The position numbers and the translations under genes are program-made. The notes under the pieces are model-generated. The model was not told the origin of the DNA and did no database searches. It saw only the letters and a program-made list of their open reading frames with translations. DNA of 64,000 nt from Narthecium ossifragum (taxonomy: Eukaryota > Streptophyta > Magnoliopsida > Dioscoreales > Nartheciaceae): positions 10,180,010-10,244,009 of the forward strand of contig OY986972.1 in NCBI GenBank assembly GCA_963920575.1, read 5' to 3'. Position 1 is the stretch's first letter. Every line of letters begins with the position of its first letter. Shown piece by piece: positions 54,187 through 64,000 of this stretch.

Positions 54187-56338
54187 ACAATTTTCAAAAG
54201 AAATAATACATCGTCTGAGGTCTCCGCAAAAGTACAACAAAAGCCCTCCTGGCCCTCAAACATGGTCGACAGGCGACGCGCTGCACCGGAGGTCCACCGG
54301 AGAAGCGCTGGTACCCGCACATGCAAACAACACGGTCCAGGTAGGAATGAGCCAAAGCTCTGCAGGGTTCTACTCTACGACACTCACAAGGAAGGCGACT
54401 CCAACTGTACTAACTCTGTGCCAAGTGTTGAGGCTTGCCAGGGACCCCATAAATCCCGTCAATAACCCGAAGGGCACCTGTCCAAAGTACGTCCTCCGAT
54501 GGCCACTGCTCAAGGGTGGTCCACCTCCGACAGTCCCTGACACAGGGTGGACTTGGCGGAACAACCGTGGTTACGACAACCATCTCCCAGCACTCAAAAC
54601 ACAGAGTCAATACAAGCCCTAAACTCCAAATCAAGAGCTAAGTCCTACCAGGGATCCCACACACTCCATCAATACCCCCAGGGTTCCTGTCCATAGTACG
54701 TCCTCCGATGGCCACTGTTCAAGGGTTGGGCTTTCTCCGATTATCCCAGAAACAGGGTGGACAGTGACGATACCAGTAGAACACCCATGTCGGGGTAACG
54801 ATAGCCACCACTTAGCTATTGATACTGGAGTACTAGGGACAACCCCAAACCCACGCCTAGCCTATCATGCCTCTAATGCACAGGAAAGCAAGACAATTAT
54901 AAAACAGAATAAGCAAGCAGGTAGGAAACAGTAAAGCATGCAAATAATATAACAACATACACAAACATCAGTTATAGCAATATCACTAACAGGTAGATAT
55001 AAAGCAGTAAAGCAGGCAACAAACAAGACAATAGAAACAAGCATTAGCACAGGGGCACACCTTCGGCCCATTTATACTAAACACTCCCGAGGGTCATGAC
55101 TCCCTCGGTTCACCACAAAGCAATAAACAAACAACAGTTTATACTATACTACTAGACATGTCATGAAGCTGTACACAAAATCATCATAGCAAGCCCCGCG
55201 GGAAAAACTGCTAAAATCGCATATGTACGAAGCACCGCGGGCAAAACAACATCAAGCAGGCGATTTGGTGTAAGTTGGATCGATCCAACACCTTTGGATC
55301 GATCCGACTTGCCCTCGGATCGATCCAACTTGTCCTTTGATCGATCCGACTCACCCTGGGATCGATCCAACTTACCTTTGGATCGATCCGACTAGGAAAA
55401 ACCAATAAAAACGAACGAGGTCGATCGATCCAACTCGGCCTTCGGATCGATCCGACCAACCTCGGGATCGATCCAACAATCCCTTGGATCGATCCGGCTA
55501 AGAAAACCAAGGAAAGCCGCGCAATGCCACCCTCAGGCATTGTTCCTGGGACAAGTTGGATCGATCCAACTATCACCTTGGATCGATCCGACTCCCACCA
55601 ATGAATAGGCTCGGATCGATCCAACACTTTTGGATCGATCCTACCCGGCCCTCCGGCTAGCTTCCGACGACGAATACGGCCGGAAAACTGAGCCAAACTT
55701 CACGAAACTTGGTGAGTAGGTAGAGCCGACGCTCATGAAGCTACTCATGGCTTCAAAACTGGAAAACAACGCCTATGCATGAAGATCTACCGAAAACACA
55801 TCTAAATCCGGCGAAAAACAACGAAGAACGCGAGAAAAACCAGACAGTGCCGTAGGTAGGAACCCTACCTCCACAAGAGCTGCTTCAATCCACGAAGCAG
55901 AGCCTTGGTTCTTCCTATCCCCTTCCAAGAAATCGCCGGAAACAAGCCTAGACGCGGTGAGATCGAAAAAGAAGGGAGAAGGAAGTACGGCGTCTGTTCT
56001 TATACAGACGCCTCAGTGCGATTCGGATCGATCCGAACTCCACCTCGGATCGATTCGAACTGCACTGGCGGCAACTCTTCCCTAGTGCGAGTCGGATCGA
56101 TCCGAAGTGGAGTTCGGATCAATCCAACCTGCGCTGGGAAGGGAAATTGGGCATGGCTCAAGCCCAATTTCGGATCTTTCGATCCCGGGGTCCACCAAAC
56201 CATCCTATTCAAACACATACACCAAAACAAGGCCTGTGTGCACACACGCGGGAGTGAAACAAACTAACAAGATGCAATTTACCAAATTGTCCTTGCGGTC
56301 AACGACGAGCCACAGGAATAGAGGAACGGGTCCTCACA
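54187..56338 (-). mobile_element. Chromovirus-type LTR, minus strand, left end missing
   Basis: Ends at 56338 in the family terminus (GGGTCCTCACA). It includes the caatttaccaaattgtcctt block. The left 250 or so bases of the family are missing at the junction with the Athila-like LTR end, which may be a nested insertion. A duplicated block around gtacgtcctccgatggccac (54487 and 54698) is peculiar to this copy. Confidence 0.8.
55276..56125. repeat. GGATCGATCC palindrome array
   Basis: About 20 copies of GGATCGATCC or one-base variants in two clusters (55276-55650 and 56020-56125), separated by aacttgcc-like spacers. This is the densest array in the window and lies in the LTR at 54187-56338. 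Confidence 0.85.
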
Positions 56339-56499
56339 GTATCAAACTGTACGCATGTCCAACTCCGAAAGCGAGGGAAATGCACAATAATCTGCCAAAA
56401 CCATTATCCAAAATTAGTACAGTATTTTACATCATGATGTATATTATTTCTAAATTAGTACAATAACATAGACACAATGACACAATGACACAATGACAT

Positions 56500-57444
56500 A
56501 GGCACAATAAAAAGGCTACTGATACATCTTCAACAAGCCCATGGAGGGAGTTAATGTAGTTGAGGTTTGTCCTAACATACATGCCTTCCATAGGTCATCG
56601 CACGTTTCGCTCACATTCCCATCTGCAACATGAGACGCGTCGAAATTAATTAGTGCATCAGTAAAGGTTTGTAATAAATAAACATATGCTTGTTTATTAT
56701 ACTCACAAAGGTATTCATGCCCATGAAGTCGTACTTGTGCACGTATGCGGTTGGTACCCTATTTATGCCTAGTGTATCTATCCTCTCACCCACAACCAAT
56801 TCCCACGAGCATGATGGCTCCGTAAAGGAAACATAAATAATAATGAAAGCACGTATTTGTAGCAATTGAGAAAATGAATTCAATGAATTGCAATACATTT
56901 AAGCTTTCTTGTGTGCTATGTACGATCGGTTCTATATATTCTTCAACATTAGAATCCCCACTAGCATTGATTTTCTTGCCTTGCTTTGGGACCGGGCCCA
57001 AGCACATAGGTTGTTCCTGCACGACAATTAGAGTTTACTCATTAGCCCCGACATGCAAGTTAATATGCTAATTGTACATTCTTCATATACACATAGTACC
57101 TTTTGCTTCTGCTCCCTTTGCCTTACTATGTTGACAGCCTTCTCCATCGCTGACGACCCTTCCGATTCACTGGTAAAGGCCTCTTGTAGGTGGTACCCAT
57201 CACGTCTACTAGAGTTCCTCCATCTATGACATTGTCAACACCCACGGGCATATCGTAGTGGATGCCCTTGCCCTCCAGACGCCGTCTGACGCTACAGCTC
57301 ATATCCCGATTTGTTGCAAAAAACCAAGACTTCGCGGGGCTCAGCGAGTGATTGTATTCCAGGGTGACCGTGCTAATCTTCCATGTTCTATCGGGATATC
57401 TGGTGGCAGACAGTCGTGCATGGCAGCCTATCTTGCATGTCCTT
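56500..57444 (-). pseudogene. FAR1-domain gene, downstream part
   Basis: Minus strand. 57444 to about 57110 continues the FAR1 domain (GCHARLSATRYPDRTWKI, then TLEYNHSLSP with the conserved His). A frameshift seems needed near 57220. The segment then ends MEKAVNIVRQREQK before a gtacta donor. Further exon-like blocks are at 57022-56790 and about 56620-56515, the latter after a ttgcag acceptor and ending in a stop. These carry no domain I recognise. FAR1 domains are zinc-chelating DNA-binding modules derived from Mutator-like transposases. Neither the transposase core nor a SWIM finger is seen. Confidence 0.7.
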
Positions 57445-58981
57445 TGATGAGTGTATGAAAGTGCACTCTGAACAATCTTATAACCATCGCAATTGCTATA
57501 TTGTCACCCTTAATCAACCACTTTAGTACTATTTTTATATTTATATGTTACTTCACATAGTTGCTTGGAAAATGCAGGAAATTGGAGCTAAAAGGAGCAA
57601 AGAAGCTGAAAAGATTACATGGGTCTACTTCAAATATTAATATGTACCTTCTTAAGAAGAACCAGATGCTGTACCATATACCATTGGAAATCTCTGGAAG
57701 TCTAGTTTCCGGAGAATTTTACGGTTCGTGATTCCGAGTTTCTTAGAAGAAGTTACGGTAATTTTAGTATCAATGGCGCAGTCTGAATGACAAAAGAGAA
57801 AATACGCAGAACAAATGATTGATCATCCCCTATAATGGTCGGTCATTTGATGTGCTAGAGCTAAAAGAGAGCATATTTTCAAAGGATCGATCATCTACCC
57901 ATAGAAGATTGATCCCTTATGACACTGGAGTGATTTTGGGATAAAAGGATCGATCATCTTCCTTATGCGCTTTAAGATGATCGATCATCATCGAAGCGTG
58001 ACACTTCTACGGGATGAAATGATCGATCATCTTCCTCTATGATGATCGATCATATACGGCGGCTGAGCAAAAATCAAGGGTGCAGATTTAATCCGAGTTG
58101 CACACTTTTGGAGGCTGTAAATAGACAACTTAGGGCTATTCAAAGAGGGCTTTTCCTGGACGTTTCTGGAGGAGGAAGGAGACCAAGTCTCCATCCATGG
58201 CCAAGTAATCCACGGGCATGGCGGACGGATGATCTAGCGAGGATTAGGGTTTCTTTTTCAACATGGTTCATAGTTTTAATCTTTATTGTTAAATTCGTTT
58301 CTATGTATCGAATCTTCAAAGATTATTTTCAGATTATAGATTTCTATGTGGATGATTAATATTATGAATCCAGTCATGCTTCTTTTATGATCTTATAATC
58401 CCATAGTTTTATCTATTGTTTACCTACTTTATCTTGTGAAATCTTTGCTATGCATTGCCGATTGTGAGAGTTGGTATTGTGTATTCTTAGAGATCTGGTA
58501 AGATAAGGGTTAGGGTTTTGTCCCGATGAACTTTTGCTATATTTTGCATGTAGTGACAACCGGTATCATATATTCTTAGATTTGGGTAGAATGCAGTTAG
58601 AACTATAATAAGGAAGAGACAATCATAAGAGAAAACATTTATCTTTTGATATATAGGTTTAAAGTTCCATATATTTCGATTAAGGTGATTGGGATGTGAA
58701 TCCCTTAGCTGAGATTGAATGAACTGTTGGTAGAAGAAGAACCTAAGTCTGAGTGAAGTGATTCCTGATGCCTAGCATTATTAAAATCATCATATCTTTA
58801 GTTAATCTTCTATTATAATTAAATCCTTTGATCTAATTCAGTTAATTTTTAAGTTCTCGTTTGTCTTTAATTCATTGTTATTTGTGTTTTGGATGTTTTC
58901 TGCTTGTCTCTCTGTGGGTTCGACCTCTCTTATGTTATGCTACATTGCACCGCTGTGTTGTGACAAATTTGAGCGACATCA
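57445..58981 (+). mobile_element. LTR inserted in the FAR1-domain gene
   Basis: 1537 bp from TGATGAGTG to GACATCA, a diverged relative of the LTR at 1006-2469: the first 350 bases and the tctctgtgggt and tgcaccg blocks near the end correspond. It carries GATCGATC motifs at 57820-58055, where the relative has GGTCGACC. Flanking bases (tcctt and tctgt) agree at only three of five positions, so the target duplication has decayed or the ends are off by a few bases. Confidence 0.8.
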
Positions 58982-59264
58982 TCTGTTTTGGCCTAATAAT
59001 ATTGTTCACTACGTATCTTGCTTTCCCCTCACGTGTACATACACATGTCATGTACTTTGCTTCTCCATCAACATCATTTTTACATGTTCTTTTTGATACA
59101 ACAAAACCAACACGCTTTGCATAATTTCTCCAATATTTTTTGACCTCGTCAATAGTACTAAAAATCAATCCGGACGTCGGTTGATCGGGATACTTGGAGA
59201 CCGCATGATGCTTGACACTCGGATCATCGGTATTGTGACACGCTTGCTTGCCACAATTGTTCAT
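58982..59264 (-). pseudogene. FAR1-domain gene, N-terminal exon
   Basis: From ATG 59264: a short leader, then the FAR1 domain with IFSTIDEVKKYWRNYAKRVG and FVVSKRTCKNDVDG and the zinc-ligand Cys in YMTCVCTREGK. The frame reaches the LTR end at 58981 within NNIIRPKQ and resumes at 57444. Spacing across the insertion suits one uninterrupted domain. It is either a FAR1-related gene or a Mutator-like element remnant. Confidence 0.85.
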
Positions 59265-60340
59265 GTTTAAATGGCTTGCGAGCAGTAGAAAGTATCAGTT
59301 TATGATGCTACGTAAAGCATAAAGTCCAAAAGCAACATTAATTCTAGCACCTTCCTCAAATTTGCGAAACACATCACAATATGGATTGCAATAGTACACA
59401 ATATTTATGATCACTCCTAATCAAAAATCAAAATTAATCCATGTTTATCCAACAATGGATTTCATTTTAAGACGTGCTTTCAAAGTACAAAGCCTAAAAT
59501 CATTTATCTAAACTAGCCTTAATAGAAGCATTACCATAATAATATTAAATATTAGTGAAGGACCTAAATGAGTATGAACAAGAGGAATCAAAAAAATCAA
59601 GAAATACAGGCCACTTTCGCACTTCATACTACTTCTATCATAGAAAGAAATAAGCTCTACCTTCCACAAATCTCATGTCGACTGCCCGGGAATGTTTTAG
59701 ATGTACCGTTATAGCATAGGAATCCCAAATATTAGTGAAGGTCCTGAATGAGTATGGAAAAGGGGGAACTTAAAAATCAAAGAATCCAAGGCACCGTCAT
59801 TAATATTCATAATACTTCTATTATAAAAATAAATCAGCTCTACCTTCAACAAATCCCCTCTGGACTAGCCTAGAATGTATTTCTTAACCGCACATGCATG
59901 TTATAGAGCACTTCATGGAGTGGAACTCTTTTCCAAGTCAAAATCCATATCTATCTTCTTAGAGCTCTTTGTCAACGGGACGTAGTATAATAAAAAACCA
60001 CTGAATATAGGGTGGTTTCAATCACTGTAGAATTGTACTAAAACTAGGCAAAACTAGACAATGGCTAAATTTTGAAAATTTACGTTAAATCTTCCACCTC
60101 ACTGGCAACACTATGAATTTAATTTACGTTGATGTCCATTACCCTTCAGAGACAAAAGACCCACCTATACTTCTCGTTACTAAAAACGGGATGGTTCACA
60201 CAGAAGTGCGTAAATGAAAGGATTCATATGTTTAATATGTGTGATTTGTATAATCGGTGTTTTATACCCTTAACAGTTGAAATGGAGTTGAAATGGTTTG
60301 TTTCACATGTTTTTGGAGTCTTTATGGATTTCCAAAATAA
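59265..60340. repeat. Spacer with a direct duplication, 180-bp period
   Basis: Two diverged copies share attagtgaagg, ctaaatgagtatg, cttctatta and ctctacctt in order (59551-59700 and 59731-59880). No gene is supported in the rest. Confidence 0.65.
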
Positions 60341-60840
60341 ATAGTCAAAGAAATAGTTGAAACTACCGCTCTGGTCAGACTACCAGTCAATTGAACGTCC
60401 CATCCACCGAAAAAGCATTTTGGCATCGGACGATCATCCGACAGGATGGACCATCAACTGGAGAAGCATTTCAGCACGGGACGATCACCCGGTTGGACGA
60501 CCCATCGACCGGAGAAGCATGTTGGCACCGGACGCATCGAACGAAGACTCTTGAAATTCTAGAACTTTCTAGAACTTTCTAGAGCTTTCTACAGCTTTCT
60601 AGAGCTTTCTACAACTTTCTAGAACTTCCTAGAACTTCGTAAAGATAAGATCATTTGACCACTCAAAATTACCCATTTACACCTAAGTGGATAAGATTCC
60701 TAGTCAGTGGATAAGATCTTTTGACCACCAACTCAAATTACCATTTTACCCCTGAGTGGATAAGAAAACTTTGCCTATAAATACACCCATAGGGGTAAGG
60801 TTTATGATATCAATTCATTGAGGTATACCACATGCATAGG
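60340..60840 (+). mobile_element. LTR-like promoter region with minisatellite and heat-shock elements
   Basis: In order: three copies of a unit of about 52 bp around ggacgatcatccgacaggat (60395-60540), a heat-shock-element array (60556-60639), a duplicated ttgaccac...gtggataaga segment (60640-60770), and TATAAATA at 60776-60783. This is the layout of a Copia-type LTR U3 such as ONSEN. The LTR ends are not identified, and no coding region follows. Confidence 0.55.
60556..60639. promoter_or_regulatory. Heat-shock-element array
   Basis: Alternating GAA and TTC modules at 5-bp spacing (ttctagaacttt repeated), with at least three perfect TTCTAGAA cores and several one-base variants, 137-220 bp upstream of a TATA box. 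The binding site for plant heat-shock factors is exactly nTTCnnGAAn. Confidence 0.7.
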
Positions 60841-61484
60841 AAAGAGAGAGAGAGAGAGAGAAGATGGGCAAATGTGAGTAGTCCTTGATTGCTTGCAAAC
60901 GTGTCGTTAAATCAGATGCAAACTCAATCAAAAATAGAATTTATAAACCCTTATTCAAAATACTAAACTATGGGGTAGAATAGTGAAGAAATACGAGATC
61001 AAACCACAGGGAAAACGTTGATTACGAAGGAGAAACTAGAATTAAATATTGGAACTATAAACCTAAAGCGAAAAGGATTGATTTGGGTTTTAGAAATTTA
61101 TTAATTAAAACTAATTAAGAAAGCGATGTAAAAAGGTTGAAATATATTAATGAGAGAAAACCTAGGGATTACTCAATCCACTTTAGTTTCACTTCATGTA
61201 TTCTCTAGTTATTCTCTTATTTTATTATCTAGACATTATAGATTCACAGCTTCTTTAGCTTTGATGCGGGAATTATTTCCACACATCTTCTTAAGATTGA
61301 TTGTCAGATTCAATTGTTTTACATCATTCCTTGCTCTTTTATCAAGAATTTTAGGTGACTTCTGCATTTACTTAATTCTTGGGAATTTTTGGATAATTGC
61401 AGGTATTTAGATATTGAATCATTTGAACTTTGGCTGATGGGAAGAAGCAGAATTCGGGCTAGGCCTGGATGCAATTGAAGACCT
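60841..61484. other. Unclassified sequence with GA repeat
   Basis: A (GA) run at 60845-60865, then AT-rich sequence possibly from a minus-strand LTR U5. No boundaries can be fixed. Confidence 0.35.
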
Positions 61485-62790
61485 AAAGTGCAAAACGAAG
61501 CTAATTGAGCAATTCTGGACATTCTGCACAGCAGTTAGTAATTTGAACATAACTTCTTCATACAAACTCTAATTGGGATGATCCAGGATGCGTTGGAAAG
61601 CTAAAGAAGAGCGCTACAACTTTGATGTTTGGAGTTTTTGCTGATTCAGGCTGACTAAAGACAGAAAAATTGATGAAGCCATCAGACTCGGAATTGCTGC
61701 ACCTGCACTTGGGTTGGACGAGATTCATTTTGTGAAGTCCAGATTTGATTCATGAAGATCCCAGCTGGGAGCACCACATTTCCTAGTTATATTAGGAGTT
61801 TATTTGATCTTTCCTTGATTAGTGGGATTGGTATGTGGTTAATGGAAGAAAGGGTGGACACTTTAGGAATGATGGCTGGGAGGAATAAAGAAGAGAATAG
61901 AGGAAAGAGCAGAGAACGGCCAGCTAGAGGAGCAGGGAGAGAGGAACAGGGAACGGCCAGAAAAAGGAGCAGCAGAGAAAGAAGAGGAGCAGCAGAGAAA
62001 GAAGAGGATGAGCTGAGAAAGAGGAGGACGACCAGAAGAAGAGGATCAGAGTTTTCATTCTATTCTCTCCATTCTAGTTCTGATTGATGATGTGTATTAA
62101 TGAAACGTTGGTTTTCTTTCTTTCAACCATGAATACCTAGTTTTCTTATTCTAGGGTTTGGATGAAGTCATTGAGTTTCTGATTTGAATTGAGTTGGGTT
62201 GTTGAGAATATTCTTGTTAGTTGCAATTTGATGAAATCGTTTCTTTTTCTTGCAAGTTACTGGCCATGACTTGTATGTTTCAGATGTTGTACGAAGTAAC
62301 GAAAGTTGAAGTTTAACATTAGTTCGTGGTTTCATCAAACCTTGGTAGTATATGTTAGAAATAAATATATGACAAGGTGACTTTTGTTTAAGGATTCCTA
62401 AGAGCCCAATGAATCTAAATTAATTCCTGTGATCACGAAAGTAGACATAGAATTAATTTAGGTATTTGAGTTATACCTTGAAAGAGGATTTCACATAAAA
62501 ATAGGGAATTCAGTCATGATAATTAACAAAGTTCTATTTTTAGCAACCAGATTAAAATTCATTGAAGAGATTCAATCGATGAAATCCAAATCCTAGAAAC
62601 CTTTCATACTCTTCTATTTAATATTTATTTGCTTTCAGTTCAGTTTTGTCAGTGATTATATCTCGTTTGGATTGCTTAGATAATATAAAAATTTGGATAC
62701 ATTGGTACTTGAATCATCCTCCTTGTGGAAACGATACTCTTTTTGCCCTATTCTACTTGTCATGACCCATGCACTTGTGGTAGAGTCTAG
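61485..62790 (+). mobile_element. Diverged Athila-like LTR fragment
   Basis: 61485-61800 is clearly related to 34195-34510 (gcaattctggacattctgca and gggatgatccaggatgc are shared). Downstream are an A/G-rich stretch (61860-62060) and a U5-like part with ctttttgccctattctactt near 62740. The ends and any target duplication are not clear. Confidence 0.6.
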
Positions 62791-62799
62791 GGAACACCA

Positions 62800-64000
62800 A
62801 GCTTACATGAATCCCTAAAATAAGGTGAGTGTTTTCCAAAGGCATATTTTATCTTCGATTAGCATAGATTGTCTTCGGGGTAACCTTAGCACAACCTATC
62901 GTCACTAAGCATAAAATATCTCATTGGTTATTCACAAACCAAATCAAAATAAATTACCAGACGACTAATTAACTACAACGTAGTTAGTGGAAGTACGGGT
63001 CGAGTCCTCGAGGAATTGGATGGTCGAATTAGTAAATGTGATATAATTTCTACAATTGTTGGAAACAATAGGGTTGATTCTTTGGTTATTCTAACTAAAG
63101 TATTCTAAAAGCAATTAAGGCTACAATTTATCGAGAAAGAAATCCTAGGGAATTCCAATCCGAATTAGGGTCTAAATATTTTCTTTATGAATTAAGATGA
63201 ATGACACTCAAGGAGATGGTCTAAATTGGAGATCGACGAGCGTAGGATTAGTATCGCTCGCCGCTAATGAGATGTCGGGTTAGGATCATCTCATCGGCGA
63301 ATTACAAGGTTAAGATCCATGATCGAGGCTTTAATTTGATCATAGCTCAATAATTGCCGTGTTAAGGTCAGATTGTTGGCAATTAATCAAGGCTTCGGCT
63401 GAATAATGTGTTGGGTTGAGATGGGTTTAATATCTCACTCCAACCCACCATCGAAGACATGAATGGTACATAGGATAGTCATGGCTTGGGATGGTTCTAG
63501 CACCTCAAGATCCTATTCTAAGATCAAGGATTCATCCCCTAGAGTTAGCAATGGTTCTAGCATAGCCTCTTCTTTGAGGAAATGAATCAAACATCTAGCA
63601 AGCATCTAATATTCCTACAATCACTTGCAAGAGAAAGCATTCCAAACATTCAACAATGGGTTTTATTAAAGAAACAAAGGATTACTTGTGAATTCATACA
63701 AAACCATCTCAAAAGAGTCATTACATTAAGAAACAAAAGAGAAATCTAAGAAACAAACCCTAAGACATAAAGGAATTCCCAAGGAGAAGGAGTTTAGCTA
63801 CTCATATTAGGTGGAAGATCCATGGAAGAGGAGGCTTGACCCATCTTCTCCATAAAAATCCACCCTTTGAGCCCTAAATCCTTAAGGATTAGAGGAGAAA
63901 TCTCAAGAGCTAAAGGAGGGGATAAGGTTGAAGAAAAGCTGGAGAAAGGAGGGAAAAAAGATCCCAAAATAAGAGCCAAAACCCCTATTTATAGGCCTTA
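62800..64000 (-). mobile_element. Probable minus-strand LTR fragment, runs off the window
   Basis: A TATA box on the minus strand (63986-63993, plus tatttata) precedes a stretch like the R-U5 leader of Athila/Tat LTRs, with no long frame. The family was not matched within the window, so this is tentative. Confidence 0.4.

Noticed and set aside
58861..59124. Plus-strand frames overlapping the FAR1 exon
   Set aside because: Antisense shadow of the FAR1 exon joined to LTR sequence.

Overview
This window is repeat-rich nuclear DNA from a flowering plant. The evidence is several Ty3/gypsy retrotransposons of the Athila/Tat type (tRNA-Asp primer site, gag-PR-RT-RNase H-INT order), a Tekay-type chromovirus remnant, Copia-type LTRs, a FAR1-domain gene, and intron-containing pieces of plant genes (CAX cation exchanger, MYB-CC factor, RFC4 clamp-loader subunit, RPN1 proteasome subunit). 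I cannot name the species. I see no intact ordinary host gene, no rRNA or tRNA gene and no CRISPR array. Almost everything is transposon, nested transposon, solo LTR or decayed gene fragment.

Layout. 1-186: tail of a Copia-type LTR. 187-1005 and 10551-11198: one chromovirus-type LTR (minus strand) split by a complete Athila-like element at 1006-10550 with the target duplication gcttc. 11680-13040: solo LTR with duplication gacta. 13362-18409: a candidate Pack-MULE, meaning GC/CT-rich inverted terminal repeats around broken CAX, MYB-CC and RFC4 pieces. 18437-20711: solo LTR (gaaag). About 21757-22863: an RPN1 pseudogene fragment. 23520-25939: solo LTR (caaac). 26030-28692: a tandem-repeat field cut by a Copia-type solo LTR (27033-28126, aatcg).

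28693-35545: a 5'-truncated Athila-like element that keeps gag and protease but has no RT, RNase H or integrase; an unidentified reading frame follows the protease. 35546-41698: an opposite-strand, decayed Athila-like element cut off inside integrase. 41699-42560: tandem and palindromic repeats. 43171-50186: a solo chromovirus LTR (taccg) interrupted by a second chromovirus copy (43469-48075, ttccc) that lost everything between its 5' LTR and RNase H. 50187-52734: opposite-strand pol remnant. 52735-56338: further LTR pieces around a 200-N gap. 56500-59264: a FAR1-domain gene split by an LTR. 59265-64000: more LTR pieces, including one with a heat-shock-element array.

The element at 1006-10550 is closest to functional: its LTRs are nearly identical, and its RT and integrase catalytic residues are intact. 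Its single gag-pol frame is nevertheless interrupted by two TAA codons. Three signals look least ordinary. First, dense palindromic motifs (GATCGATC or GGTCGACC) recur in the LTRs of unrelated lineages. Second, a hairpin with apparent stem covariation and a second palindrome lie downstream of the coding region in the Athila-like elements. Third, the 28693-35545 element carries the unidentified frame after its protease.
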